In this document: positions 1-11,445 of the stretch, piece by piece
Layout of the letters: each line of letters starts with the position of its first letter
How positions within the stretch are numbered: position 1 is the stretch's first letter
NCBI GenBank assembly: GCA_015039365.1
Contig: WION01000112.1
Span: forward strand, 62,001 to 126,000
Reading direction: 5' to 3'
Length of the DNA stretch: 64,000 bases
From: Amanita rubescens
Lineage: Eukaryota; Basidiomycota; Agaricomycetes; Agaricales; Amanitaceae
Notes under the pieces: model-generated
Told to the model about the DNA's origin: nothing
What the model saw: the letters and a program-made list of their open reading frames with translations, nothing else
The model's database searches: none
Translations under genes and position numbers: made by a program

Positions 1-1
1 C

Positions 2-564
2 GACCCGGCGGTTAAAGGACAAAGTGTGTTGATCCCCGGCCAAGAAGCAACCTGTTGGATCGGTTACAGCGTTATCACCAAAAACTTTTATCTCACCGAT
101 TTCGGTACTTCGATGATATACGAAATAAATGTTGACGAAAATTTGAAGGGGACGCTTGTCAAAGTATGCCAATCATGCGTCTTCTTTGATAACCTTTGCT
201 AACGTTTATATTGCGGCAAAGTCTCATCTTCTGGACGAATACGATGGTCCCCTTCACTTTGAGATCAACCACGTTCTCGGACAGGAGTAAGCTGTTGGCG
301 TAACCCAAGCGGTGACCTCGAAGACTGACTTGACTTCCAGACGAATGTACCTCCTAGCAGGTAACAACTCCGCCCTTGAAGTCTTCAATATAAATGGGGT
401 TGGTCAGTTGGAACAGATTCAAAAGCTCGATATCGGAACTCCTATTAGGCAGGCTGGGCTACCACTAGGTAAGTTAGCCATCCAAAAATGGAAAGGTGCA
501 GTGCTAACTTTAGATCAATTCAGACCCAAACGACGTCTTCGGCATGGTTACTTACATGATCTAA
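2..564 (+). CDS. Secreted-type beta-propeller protein, 3' end (partial)
   Basis: The gene enters from the left edge; only its last exons are present. Frame 2 is open to about 163, where a GT donor begins an intron. The last join is clear: an intron at 469-523 (55 nt, GTAAGT...CAG) links GLPL to DPNDVFGMVTYMI and a stop at 562-564. The pattern of short strand-forming segments (SALEVFNINGVGQLEQIQ, KLDIG) resembles fungal lactonase or 3-carboxymuconate-cyclase-like seven-bladed propellers, which are usually secreted. The exon structure between 164 and 312 was not resolved. Family assignment is by recognition of the C-terminal repeats and is only moderately sure. Confidence 0.55.
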
Positions 565-1742
565 ACTCCTGGATTTGTACTTAACATTATTATTTCATCT
601 ACGATATTTTTAGTTTAGAATATAACGGTTAGTTGTATTCAATGTCTGGTCATCGTACCTCGTCGCTTCATTGTCCGCTCAACAATACGTTAGTGACAAG
701 GTGGCACTGTCAAGTAGAAGGTGCTGAATGTAGTTTGATAGCTGCATCGGATAAGGCTTCGCGAACACGGCGCCAGAGAATAATAGCATGACACAAGATA
801 CCGAAATCTACCCCGAATGGTAGTATAAAACGTCAGCTTCTGGTCTAGATCACAATATCGGGACATCTTGTCGACCAACACGTCCATCCATCCCTTCAAG
901 GCGCGTGACTGCCTCGAGGCTTGCTATAACGTTAACAAGAAAGCAGCGCAAACAGTTCATGACATCATTGATATCGTGATGTCACTTGTAGTAACATCAG
1001 AACCAACTGATGCAGACTCCAGAGTACTTTTTCTATTGTATGCGGAGTGTCATTGAATCTGGAGCAGGGTACAAAAGACGTTTTTTCAAAGTCGCATTAG
1101 AAGAGAAACATCCGCGTCCGGCGTAAACAACTTGATGAAATAGCCGAGCTACGCGTTCTTCACACTGCAATGTTAAGCATTGATTCAAGCCCTGATCGAC
1201 ATTCGATAAGCGAAGCAAGGCGTCCCTTCCAGATGCAAAGTCCGTGTAGGTTGAGACCGGTATAGTGTCGTCTGCGGAGCAGTTTCACGTGCAGAGAGTT
1301 ATAAGTAATGTCAGAATCACATGCCCTTGACGGTTTACCGCTCCCAAAGCTAACGGTGGTGGCTACATGCGCATTGCGTTGGGCAAGGGCGTAAAACCCA
1401 CGATCGTGTCGAGCAAAAAGTAGCTGTATAGCCTGGCGAGGGTATCCGCGACTCGTACCTGACAGCGCCTACGTCGGGAGTTGCTCCCGCTAGGAACGGT
1501 AGGGAAGCGCTGGAATCGGAAGATTGATCCGGAAGCAGAGTGGACAACGTTGACAGGAATCAGATGGCTATGGAGTTTCGGGCCTGACGATACCGGTGCT
1601 GTAAGACGCCGTTGTTTGTGTATATGTAGTGCGGTAGAGTGCGGGGCAACACTGTGATTATCGTGGTCGTGTGCATCGTGGGAATAACGATTGTCCGGTA
1701 CTCTTCCGACACCCGTATGCTGTCTTGCATTCACTACTTGCA
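565..1742. other. Intergenic region, no gene recognised
   Basis: About 1.2 kb between the propeller gene and the dehydrogenase kinase. Open frames of 60-130 codons occur on both strands (for example minus 690-899 and plus 868-1056), but none shows a family signature or a consistent exon chain. The last 150 bases presumably hold the promoter of the downstream kinase gene. Confidence 0.4.
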
Positions 1743-3232
1743 ATGTCCGCCTCATTCCGTATCAAATCTGCCCTTTGGGACAAGATTCATTACTTTGCCT
1801 CATTTCCACAAACTGGAGTCTCTCTCCAGCAGATGGTCCTCTTTGGACAGAACCCAAGTCAGGGCACCTTGTTGAGAGCTTCGCAATTCCTTGCAGGTCT
1901 GGTCTCGTCATACTCTCTCCTGCTCCTGTATTAACACATCTAGCAGAAGAACTACCAGTCAGGCTTGCACACAGAGTTAAAGAACTCGATGAACTGCCCC
2001 ACAATCTCAGCGAAATGCCTTCCATTAAGAAAGTCAAGAATTGGTATGCCCAATCTTTTGAGGTCCGTCTTTTCTCTATCCTTGTTCTTCACTCATGAAC
2101 AACTCTCTCTCAGGAACTTATCAACTTCCCCCCAGTCGTCCTGCCTGATCACGTCCGTCAGGCAATTCTCTCCCAACGCCAGGACGATACCACGCTCCCA
2201 GAATCTACCCCTAACCCATCCACCGACGAAGATGACTCTCCGTACCCCTATCCGCACCACTTCCAGTCCCAACTCCGTGCACGTCAACAGAAATCATCAT
2301 CACAATCATCAGCATCAGCATCTTCCGCAGCTTACACCTTTTCTCACCCTTCTTCATCCAAACTTCGTCTTCGCGTGCCCATGGAACGACGATACTATTC
2401 CCGTACAGACCTTTCCACTTACCCTCCGGAAGTATACGACTTTAATTCCCGATTTACCAAACTCTTGCATTTGGTCAAGACCCGTCACGACCCAACCGTC
2501 ACAACTGTCGCCCAAGGCGTACTCGAATGGAAACGCCTCATGGGCGCGCAGAACATCGACCTCGATATCCAAGCATGGCTAGATAGATTCTACATGTCCC
2601 GCATAGGCATCCGCTTCCTCATCGGCCAACACGTCGCGCTCAACACCCACCAATGCCACGACGACTACGTAGGCATCATCTGCACCCAAGCAAACGTCCA
2701 TGACATTGTCCAAGAATCGATCGAAAACGCCAGGTTCGTATGCGAAGAGCACTATGCGATGTTCAAGGGACCTCCAGTTCAACTCATATGCCCTCGCAAC
2801 CTCACCTTTGCATACGTTCCAGGACACTTGTCCCACATCGTTTTCGAACTGCTCAAGAACTCGCTCAGAGCCGTCGTCGAGAGACACGGCGTGGAGAGCG
2901 AAGAACATTTCCCGCCGATCAAAGTCGTCGTCGTCGAAGGCAAGGAAGACATCACGATCAAGATTTCAGATGAGGGCGGTGGCATCCCGCGGAGCGCCAT
3001 CCCCCTCATTTGGACGTACATGTACACCACCATGAACAACCTTCAGGTTGACCAAGATTACGCGAGCGATTTCAAGGCACCCATGGCCGGCTTTGGGTAC
3101 GGTCTTCCTCTATCGAGACTTTACGCTCGTTACTTTGGCGGAGATCTTAAGTTGATTTCGATGGACGGTTTCGGGACGGACGTTTACATCCATCTCAATA
3201 GACTTTCCTCGAGCAGAGAACCACTTCCATAG
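1743..3232 (+). CDS. Mitochondrial 2-oxoacid dehydrogenase kinase (PDK/BCKDK family)
   Basis: Protein kinase of the pyruvate/branched-chain dehydrogenase kinase family, which phosphorylates and inactivates the E1 subunit in the mitochondrial matrix. Three exons join in phase: 1743-1896, 1947-2062 and 2114-3232 (introns of 50 and 51 nt), giving 462 aa. The N-terminal four-helix region is seen in ALWDKIHYFASFPQTGVS and LPHNLSEMPSI. The GHKL ATPase part shows the N box ELLKNSLRA, the G1 box DEGGGIPR and the G2 box GFGYGLPLSR. A Ser/Gln/His-rich insert of about 50 residues follows FPPVVLPDHVRQAI at the start of exon 3 and is longer than in animal PDKs. PDK versus BCKDK was not decided. The stop lies only 50 bp from the stop of the convergent photoreceptor gene. 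Confidence 0.93.
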
Positions 3233-3282
3233 TATTCCATTCCACAAGTAATATATATATGTAGTACTTTACTGTAAAATCA

Positions 3283-5631
3283 TCAGTCCATGTTTCCCCA
3301 AGATCGTTTAACACCCCGTGGTCCTCCAGCAGCCGCAGCTTGCACCTGAGCTTCCAACAGACAAACCTCGTCCTCCATCCTCTGATTCGCAAACCTCAAC
3401 TGCTGCAATTCATATTGCCAACTAGACCCCCTGCTCGTCTCGAGTTCTTCAAACACGTCCGTCTCACCGATGCGGAGCGAATCGTCGAGCTTGATCTGAC
3501 AGATCACCGGCCAACGAGCGATGCCCGGACACGCATCGAGCACCGCACCCGCTTCCCGCTTCCCGCGATACAATACCACCCTCCCTTCCACAACCGCTCC
3601 ATCTGCCCTCCTCAACCTCCTCACCACTCCTCCCTCCACTCCCTCCTCACCTACTCCGCCACACACCACACTCCCAATAGCCCTCCCAACCAATTCTCCC
3701 GCATTCCACCCAAGTACTTCCTTCACCCGCGACCCAACAACAACAAACACTCCTCCAACCACCATACACCAAAACTCTCGCTCTCCCCGATGCACCATCG
3801 CACACCTCAATTGCGGCATCTCCCGCGCTCGCCCGCTCAATATAATCGCTTTCCGCCCTTTTCCAGGCTCAACGAACAGCCGACCCCGGCATTCTACCCA
3901 CACGTACACCCCCGCCTTGGTACGTGCTCTGAAAAGGAGATCCACCGTCCGCGGAGAGATCGACAATGGCGTTGAACTCGCCGATGGTGATAGTTGATGC
4001 TGCTGCTGTTGCTGTTGTCCGCACTCTGGCATCATCAACGACGACGACGACCCACCCGTCGAGCTACTCTCCTTCAACTCCCTCATAAGCGGAACCACAT
4101 CCTCTGGATGTGCCAAATCCGCTAAACTCCCACCTACCATCTCCTCCGGCTCGTACCCCAACACCCTCCTCACGCTCGGAGCCACATACAAAAAACTGCC
4201 TTTGAGCGAAACAACGTGCACAAAGTCTGAACACGTCTCGAGAAGCATGAGGTTGAGCCACTGATTAGACTCTACCCCATCACCCTTGTCTCCAGCACCA
4301 GCAGCACCAGCAACACCCGCAGAAGACGTAGAAGCAGGCAGAGGCACGGTCGTCGAACTCGTAATGGGAATAGAACGCACAAACTCGGAATCGGCTAGCA
4401 TCTTTTTTAGCGTCTTGGATATGAAAGGCTGGGCAATTTGCGCCTTTTTTGCTCCTCCCGTCGCCGATCCGCCGAGAAGTAGGCTACCGTGTCCTCCTCC
4501 TCCCCCGTACGGAGTAGGCGGACTATAATGCAACAACCGCTGCGGCTGTTCCGTCAAATCCACCTGAAATCCAACATGATACACCACCTCGTTTTCCTCG
4601 TGCGGCAAACCAGAAACACCTCCGCCGATAGGTATAACCGTAACAAGGTTAATGAACGCACTGCCGCCTTTTCGATAATTAATAATTCTTGTTTGGCACT
4701 CCTTGTCTGCCACTAGGTGCTTCTTCAAATGAGCAACAGCCTCGTGAGACGTAAACCGTCGCGGCTCGCCTCTTTGCATTTGCCCATCTGGGCTTTGCAA
4801 GAAGCGGCAGTTGCGCCCGAGCACTTCCGGCTCGGTATAGCCCGTCAACCTGCAAAAACTCGGAGAGCAATAAACGATCGGGTGGTCGTGTCTCCGTACG
4901 TCGACGACAACAAAGGAACAGGTAAGGTCGACTGGGCCGAGTATAACCCGCGGATGGGGGCGTGTGGCAACGCGAGCTAGAATGGAGAGAACATCAAAAC
5001 CCGTGGCAGAGTAAACGACTAGGCCGTGTGGGGATGGTGCGGGTACTAGTGGGTGCTGATCTCTACTATCAGGCTCCTCCTCCAAGTAAACGTTAGCACC
5101 ATCATGCGCTGTCGTTTGCGGCGGTGGCGCTAGTATTGGCATTGGCGCCAAATGCTGCTGCTGCTGCTGCAACGTCAGATCATACAATGATTCCTGGCAA
5201 TGACTTGGGTGTTGTTGATGATCCAAAATGTACGACTCGGCGGGGGGTGCGTAATACGATCGAAGAGAGGAAGAGATGTATCTGTCAGGCGAATCAATTC
5301 TCTCTCGCGAACCTACTAGGGATATAGAAAGCGATACCCACGCCTCATCGGGCGAGAAGCCGTTGTTGTTCGCAAACCATGACGCGGCCAGGCTGTCGGT
5401 GTGATTGAACGTGCCGAGAGGAAGAACCTCTGCTCCACCACCGTGTGCGAGGGGGGGAGGACCAGTGTACATGAATTGGGGGAGTTGGAATTGTACTCTG
5501 GCATCAAAGGCATCTAGAGGAGCCATTTCGTATGGTGGATAGTCAGCGTCTTGCAAATATTTCTCAAATGGCGTCGTCATCTTCGCTAGACGCGACGGCG
5601 GGGACAAGATGGAAGTAGAGGACAAAGGCAA
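3283..5631 (-). CDS. wc-1: White collar-1 type blue-light photoreceptor (LOV/PAS protein)
   Basis: Single-exon 782-aa protein of the fungal WC-1 family, which senses blue light through a flavin in its LOV domain and works in the nucleus with the zinc-finger partner WC-2. The LOV domain lies near residues 235-350 and has the photoactive-cysteine motif GRNCRFLQ (Cys about 275). A second PAS domain is at about 460-600 (LLETCSDFVHVVS, VAPSVRRVLGYEPEEM) and a third at about 610-690. The C-terminus has a short coiled coil and no GATA zinc finger, as is usual for basidiomycete WC-1. Poly-Gln stretches and low-complexity linkers separate the domains. The start may be Met1 (5631) or Met18 (5580, before TTPFEKYLQ). 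The gene converges on the dehydrogenase kinase gene. Confidence 0.92.
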   Translation of the reverse strand: MPLSSTSILSPPSRLAKMTTPFEKYLQDADYPPYEMAPLDAFDARVQFQLPQFMYTGPPPLAHGGGAEVLPLGTFNHTDSLAASWFANNNGFSPDEAWVSLSISLVGSRERIDSPDRYISSSLRSYYAPPAESYILDHQQHPSHCQESLYDLTLQQQQQHLAPMPILAPPPQTTAHDGANVYLEEEPDSRDQHPLVPAPSPHGLVVYSATGFDVLSILARVATRPHPRVILGPVDLTCSFVVVDVRRHDHPIVYCSPSFCRLTGYTEPEVLGRNCRFLQSPDGQMQRGEPRRFTSHEAVAHLKKHLVADKECQTRIINYRKGGSAFINLVTVIPIGGGVSGLPHEENEVVYHVGFQVDLTEQPQRLLHYSPPTPYGGGGGHGSLLLGGSATGGAKKAQIAQPFISKTLKKMLADSEFVRSIPITSSTTVPLPASTSSAGVAGAAGAGDKGDGVESNQWLNLMLLETCSDFVHVVSLKGSFLYVAPSVRRVLGYEPEEMVGGSLADLAHPEDVVPLMRELKESSSTGGSSSSLMMPECGQQQQQQHQLSPSASSTPLSISPRTVDLLFRARTKAGVYVWVECRGRLFVEPGKGRKAIILSGRAREMPQLRCAMVHRGEREFWCMVVGGVFVVVGSRVKEVLGWNAGELVGRAIGSVVCGGVGEEGVEGGVVRRLRRADGAVVEGRVVLYRGKREAGAVLDACPGIARWPVICQIKLDDSLRIGETDVFEELETSRGSSWQYELQQLRFANQRMEDEVCLLEAQVQAAAAGGPRGVKRSWGNMD

Positions 5632-5928
5632 GGAGCAAACGAGGAGAGAATAAGCTCACAAGCTTAATGGCCATTACATCATTTAATAAATAAATAGTAA
5701 TCTGTCGTTTTATTAGTTCATTTACACCTGTCTGCGCAAGTATCAAGTCAGTCGGTGTCATCAACTCTAACAAACGGTTCATTCTTTGCCCCCTTTCCCC
5801 TATCCGCTGTCCATTATCTAGACGGCGTAGTGAATAAAGGGCATATCACGCGAATAACCTTGAGCTTCTCTCGTTTCTCTCTCTCTCTCTCTCACATTGC
5901 GGTATGTAAGGGTAGGATACATCATCAA

Positions 5929-6727
5929 TCAAGCACGCAGCTGGTTCCGCAGATTCTTCTCCAACGGACCCTTGGGCCGAATGAATTGTACATAAGCACC
6001 ATCTCTGCACGGCGTTAGTTAGTAGTCGCAATTAATTCATAAACCGATACGCACGGCATCACTCGCTTCTCCTCCTTGAGCTTCAAGTATTCGCCTTTGG
6101 ACACATTAGTGAAACCCCATTTCTTGGAAACAATAATCTTCTGACGGCCGGGGAACTTATACCGGGCGCGGCGTAGCGCCTCAATGATGACGGCCGAGTT
6201 GGATTCCTTGGCCCGAATGGACATGATGATTTGGCCAATGTTCACACGCGCAACAGTTCCGTATGGTTTGCCCCACGCGCCACGCATGCCCGTCTGGAGA
6301 CTAATCCCAAAATCATTATGGCACACCGCAGCAAAGTCTAGATTACGTACCGATCGGCGCCTGCGCAGGACAACATCTTGTTGATACGGAGAACATGGAA
6401 GGGATGTACTCGAACACGCAAATGGAATGAATCCTTTCCTGACGTCTTCGTGACGTATTTGTTGGCGCAGATACGAGCGGCTTCGAGCGCTTCACTCGAC
6501 AGCTGTTCGTACTCATCCGATACGAGATGCGCGCAAAATGGGAATTCATCAACAGGGGCACGTTTACGTCCCAAGTCGAAAATGCGAATCTAAAAAGTGG
6601 GTTGTTGTAAAAAATCGGTTTGGGGGTGCAAATTTACCTTGGAGTCTGGAACACCACGGTTGTACCTTGACTTTGGATATGGCTTGTTCTTGCAATAGCG
6701 GTAGCAGCGAGCGGGACGACGACCCAT
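5929..6727 (-). CDS. RPL10: 60S ribosomal protein L10 (uL16)
   Basis: Component of the large ribosomal subunit near the peptidyl-transferase centre and tRNA corridor. Four exons join in phase (6638-6727, 6351-6589, 6055-6300, 5929-6004; introns of 48, 50 and 50 nt) to give 216 aa from [20 protein letters not shown] to a C-terminal NQLRA. Family hallmarks seen are [31 protein letters not shown] and [12 protein letters not shown]. Length and sequence match the eukaryotic family closely. It is divergent from RTC1 across about 490 bp. A CT-dinucleotide tract lies just beyond the stop at about 5870-5893. Confidence 0.97.
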
Positions 6728-7217
6728 TTCGATTAGTCTTGATGTCTAAGAGGCGTACAACATCGTTAGCTCCGCTCTGAAAACGTCATCTACCCTCGCC
6801 AAGCGGCATCCATCCCCGCCCAACGTCCATCCGCTCAAAAAACAGCCTAAACAGCCTCTCAGATGCAACATAAACGCATACTTACAGTCTTACGGGGTGG
6901 TTTTGATGTGGGGGACTAATCCCTGGTGCCCTTTTGTAGTGCCGGGTTGGAGATGACTAAACATTGATTTGGGTGCTGAGTAAGGGCTGTCGCTTATTCA
7001 GACTCCGGTCGGACAATGCCGTCACGGTTCCGCTAGTTATGATTCGTTCCATACCAGCTGGAAATAAACGTTCTACAGATTCACACATGAGATATGGAAC
7101 ATAGTCAAGGAATTTCGTTACTATCGGTCACTTTGTCATTGTCGTACAAAAGAGAGAGCGATATTTTTGTTTGGCATTAGGTTCCAAAGCAAACAACAGT
7201 TCATGGTCTGACTTGTG
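6728..7217. promoter_or_regulatory. Divergent promoter region RPL10 / RTC1
   Basis: About 490 bp separate the start codons of two divergent conserved genes, so both promoters must lie here. A pyrimidine-rich stretch lies near the RPL10 start on its sense strand, as expected for ribosomal-protein genes. No TATA box or operator could be assigned with confidence. Confidence 0.4.
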
Positions 7218-10200
7218 ATGGCAGCGCTACCACCTTCTCAGTTCCCCTTCGAATTGTATTCTGATTCAAGAACGCACGGATACCAGGGACCATCCAGATA
7301 CGTACGCTATCCACGTGTCGTATCGCCTGGAGGAGGATGTATAGCCAAGAGTGAAGACGGCATTCGGTGTGCCGTCGCAGGGAAGGAATGTGCGCATTCA
7401 CCCATGTATCGTGGACGCGGCGTAATTCAATGCTATCTTAGCTTTGAGAATACTACGAATATCAGACGGTTCGCTCCCGGCTAGCCCAGAATACAGGTCG
7501 TCTTTAGGCAAAGGCGGCCATCGAATTGAGGCGACGCGTAATCTCTGGGAAGGTAGTGGGCTCAAGGTCGAGAGCGCGGCGACTGGTATAGCATGGGGTC
7601 GCGGACGTATGATGTGTTTCATTTTGTTTCCTTTGTACTCGAGAACTGATGCAAGGACAGAGTTCAGTAACAAGATATTTACCAGTGCCCGGAATGGCGA
7701 ACTCATCATGTGGGATATCAGCAGGGCTGGGTCAGCCAAACTAGGTCTATTCCCTTGTTTCGCACTCTACGTTCGCTGACGTTCCGTCCAGAACGACGAA
7801 CAAAAGATCATCTTCGTTCAATAAACCAACTAGCCATTTCTTACTCGGTGCATCATTACTGCGTTACCGGCTCTGCAGATGGTGATTTGCGAATATGGGT
7901 ACGGTTATCAACAATTGTCTCTATCAATATTCAAACAAGGAACAGGATCTACGAGACATGTCGAAATCACTTATGCGCATACATCACCCAGCATCTGTGC
8001 GCAGTGTCGCCTTTTCTCCAAGCTTATGGCAGCCCCTCCAAGCTATCGTCGGCTTGGACAATGGCAGTATATACAGGTATTTTCTTTTCATCATAATTCA
8101 ACCCGCCCCAACACCGAAATGCTAGATGGGACCTCAAAATGGCCCAGCGTGGATTATTGGACAGGCTTCTCGTCGCGCATACAACACCCGTTACTTCTCT
8201 CGCGTGGCGTGAATCCCCAGGAACGAGTAGCTCTGAAACAGGTGACAATGGAATGGGTTGGTTTGCTAGCGGAGGACTTGATCGCTGTGTCAAGGTGAAT
8301 ACTTTAGAACCATCTCGGTATCGTTTATTCACTCCATGCAGATATGGGATTTGAGTGTGCCTAGCTCCGACTCCCATATACCGGCCAAGCTAACTTACAC
8401 GCTCCACACGCGATACCCTGTTCGACATATTTTATGGCGACCAGGATACGAATGTGAAATTGCTGTCATTTCCAATCCTGAGCTTGCACCACCTGCTGCA
8501 AAAACGGACGTCTCTAAGCTGGCTGCAACCCCTCCCTTTCTTTCCCGTTCCGCCAGTTCAAGTACTATAGATACTCTAAGCACTATTACAGACACAGATT
8601 CGCTCCATCCGCCAGTATCTCCCATGGAGAACAAAGGTTATGCCTCGGTCCCGGTTGTTGATGATACAATCGAAATCTGGGATGTCAGGAGAGCTTGGGT
8701 GGCCAAGTGGTCCATCCGCGGATCAGGAGCAGAGGGTAGCTTGACAGGTATGCGCTTGCCTCGTCCGAGTTTTACTAGACGTGACATTCGCGCCAGACGT
8801 CGACTTTCGTGATTCACATGCCATTTGGGCGCTTCAATCCTCTGGTACATTTTCTCAATTCGATTTGAGGGATGCTTCAAAGCCAATTGCTAGCGTGCCA
8901 AGAGTGGCGTTGACATGGGAAGTGTCAGGGTCCCTTACGTTCGTCTCGGATCGTAGACACCGGCATGAAATACCATACGACGACATGTATGACCATGTTC
9001 TCATATCTTGAATCGCTACTTACCGTTTAACAGTCGCCCAGAGTTCAAGCCCTCAGCAGAGAAGCTGAGAATGGAAATGAAAACACTTGGCGATCCTCAG
9101 GCACGACCACAATTACAAAACATCGCTACCCAGATATCACCGCACACGGCGGTGGACCTCGAATCATTTAAGCAGCTTGCCAAGAAATACGTTTTAACTG
9201 GAGAGTCTCGGAAATTGATTTGCCTTCAGAACGCGCAGGTGGGTTTCATTAACGCTTAATGGTCTCGTTTACAAAGACGAGTAACAGGCAGCAATAGAAG
9301 TTGGGAAGCAAGATATCGCACAGCTATGGCTGCTTCTAGCTGCTTGTTTGGAGGACGTTCTACCCCCATCACCGCCGGTTTTGCCGCAAGTAACCAGTGC
9401 ACAAGAACTGTTTACTCACCCTCTACCTACACCCGCGAGCGCTCGACTCACACAATCTTACTTCTCCTTGACTGCTGGGAGACCGCTCGAAGGTGGTCCA
9501 CCGCACAAAACTAGCCCAGGACGTGGATCAGTCGGGAGCGCCGAAAGCTCAAAATACCCTGCCAGGCGCAACTCATCTCGATCTACATCACGCCACCTAA
9601 CACCTGCTTCCTCCGCTTCGTCATCACCTCGTCATGGGCTTGCTCACCTACCCCCTACACCTCGGAGAGCTTCTTTCCGTGGACAGCGCCCAGCAGTGGA
9701 CCAATCTTCTTCAGGAAGGCGACCATCCACTTACCGCCGACCGTCGGTAGCCGGAACCTCCGCTAGTCCGGCGGCTGATAAGGATTGTAAAACCCCCTCT
9801 ACTCCAAGTCCTCACCTTGTTGGAGCAGGTGCCTTGGATGATTCTGATTCGTCCTCCGGGAATGAGAGCGACGTGGGTAGTGCAGGTACCGCCGGGCACT
9901 GGAGCGATGAAGAGGCAAACTTGCGACCTGCTTTGGTGACGCCTACATTTTTATCGCAGCAAAGGATCACTGCTCCCAGTCCCTTGTCCAGGGTGCTCGG
10001 GAGACATAAAAAGACGGACGAGGACGGTGATCCGAACGACGATGAAGGGACGTCGGCATCTCCCCAATCGACAGATTCTGATTCTGATAGTCCGATTGCA
10101 TCGTTAAGAAGGCAATCCAGTGGAAGGAAAGTTTCGGGGCGGTACAAATCAAGAAGCAGGAGCTCGACCGTTGCCTCTCTCGCTGCGCCCATTCTGGCGC

Positions 10201-11302
10201 CGATGCTCAGCCGTCAGGACTCGGTTAGCAGCATTCGTACTGTTGTGGCTGGCGGTGTTACTCATGTGGATGAGAATGAGGGCACGTTAAAGGCGGAAGA
10301 AACCATACGTGATTTGACCTCGCGGGTACCGGAAATGGCACCAGCCGTTGTAGCTGAGTATGTTCAGCCGGATGTCGCTCCGAATCTTGAACATTTTACG
10401 GAGCGGAGGATTGAGCTGGTGCAGGCGGAGGAGAAGCGGTTCAAAGATATCGGCTGGAAGGCGCTTCGCCAAGCACTCGAGACTCTTGTGGAACAGGTAA
10501 GCAATCCGATTCATAGAGTCGGTTCAGGTGCGAGATAATGTTTGGATTCTATAGGGAGATGTTCAGGCGTGTGCCATGCTAGTCATCATTGCTCGTACGG
10601 AGCTAAAAATTAGCGTCAAACGAAGCGTACTATTCGTCGATGCTTACATTGGTACGAACCTCGAACTTTATAGTTCCCCTATCAGTGCTGACTTGGAAAA
10701 AGACGTGCTTGATCGGTGTCGCATGTTCCCGTGCTCAGCATACATACGCAAGCACTGTCAATTAAGTGACATTCAAGATTCTACCATGGTAAGACTTTCC
10801 GGTTCTGTGGCTAATTTCTAATGAAGAATCAAGGTCCATACAATTATCCCCACTTCTTGCATCAGGTGCTATAAACCTTTACTAAAATCTACTGGAAAAC
10901 TACCTGGCGATACGACTGCAAAATCTACCTACTCGCATTGCTTGACCTGCAAAAGCAACGTCTCGTGTGCCATTTGGTCAGTTTTTTTAAAAAATGTCTT
11001 CTCCCTAATGACATTCATGTTGTCTTTTTTCCAGTCACCTGCCACTCCGCACGCTTCTCTTCCTATGCCCCATATGTAAACACGGTGCGCATGAGAAGTG
11101 TCATCGGCGGTTCTATCAAGACCATCGGTTAGTCAAGCTGTTGGGTGGAGACGAAGAGAACGGATCAGGACCCCTGGCGCGGACGACAGGATATCCGTGT
11201 CCTACAGGTTGCGGACACGTGTGCTTCCCAGGTCGGAATGCAGTGGATGAATGGCTAGTGTCTATGTTGTCCTGTACAACGGGTTTGCCGATCATATTTT
11301 GA
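7218..11302 (+). CDS. RTC1: SEA/GATOR2 complex subunit Rtc1/Sea2 (WDR24 orthologue)
   Basis: WD40 and RING-type subunit of the SEACAT/GATOR2 complex, which acts at the vacuole/lysosome membrane to promote TORC1 signalling. Fourteen exons join in phase (7218-7389, 7442-7606, 7661-7744, 7792-7898, 7946-8076, 8126-8294, 8342-8747, 8779-8986, 9034-9238, 9288-10496, 10555-10651, 10703-10788, 10834-10976, 11035-11302), giving 1149 aa. The N-terminal half is a WD40 propeller (TSARNGELIMWD, VTGSADGDLRIWD, ASGGLDRCVKIWD). Exon 10 encodes a Ser-rich, probably disordered insert of roughly 300 residues. The C-terminus has WDR24-type zinc ligands (CLTCKSNVSCAICHLP, LCPICKHGAHEKCHRRFY, CPTGCGHVC). The 31-nt intron at 8748-8778 is unusually short but is needed to keep frame. 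Confidence 0.93.
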
Positions 11303-11445
11303 ACGTTTCTTTGTTGGATCGCTACAAATTGGCCCATTCAGATATTGTGTTTCTAGCTAGGGGTGTATTTGAATACTGGATAATTGACAGGAGAAAGAAT
11401 GATGTGATTCGTCACTCGAATAGAGTCAATCTACATATCACGTCT

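Noticed and set aside
1363..1755. 130-codon minus-strand ORF upstream of the dehydrogenase kinase
   Set aside because: It overlaps the kinase promoter and start, is low in structure and has no family resemblance or splice partners.
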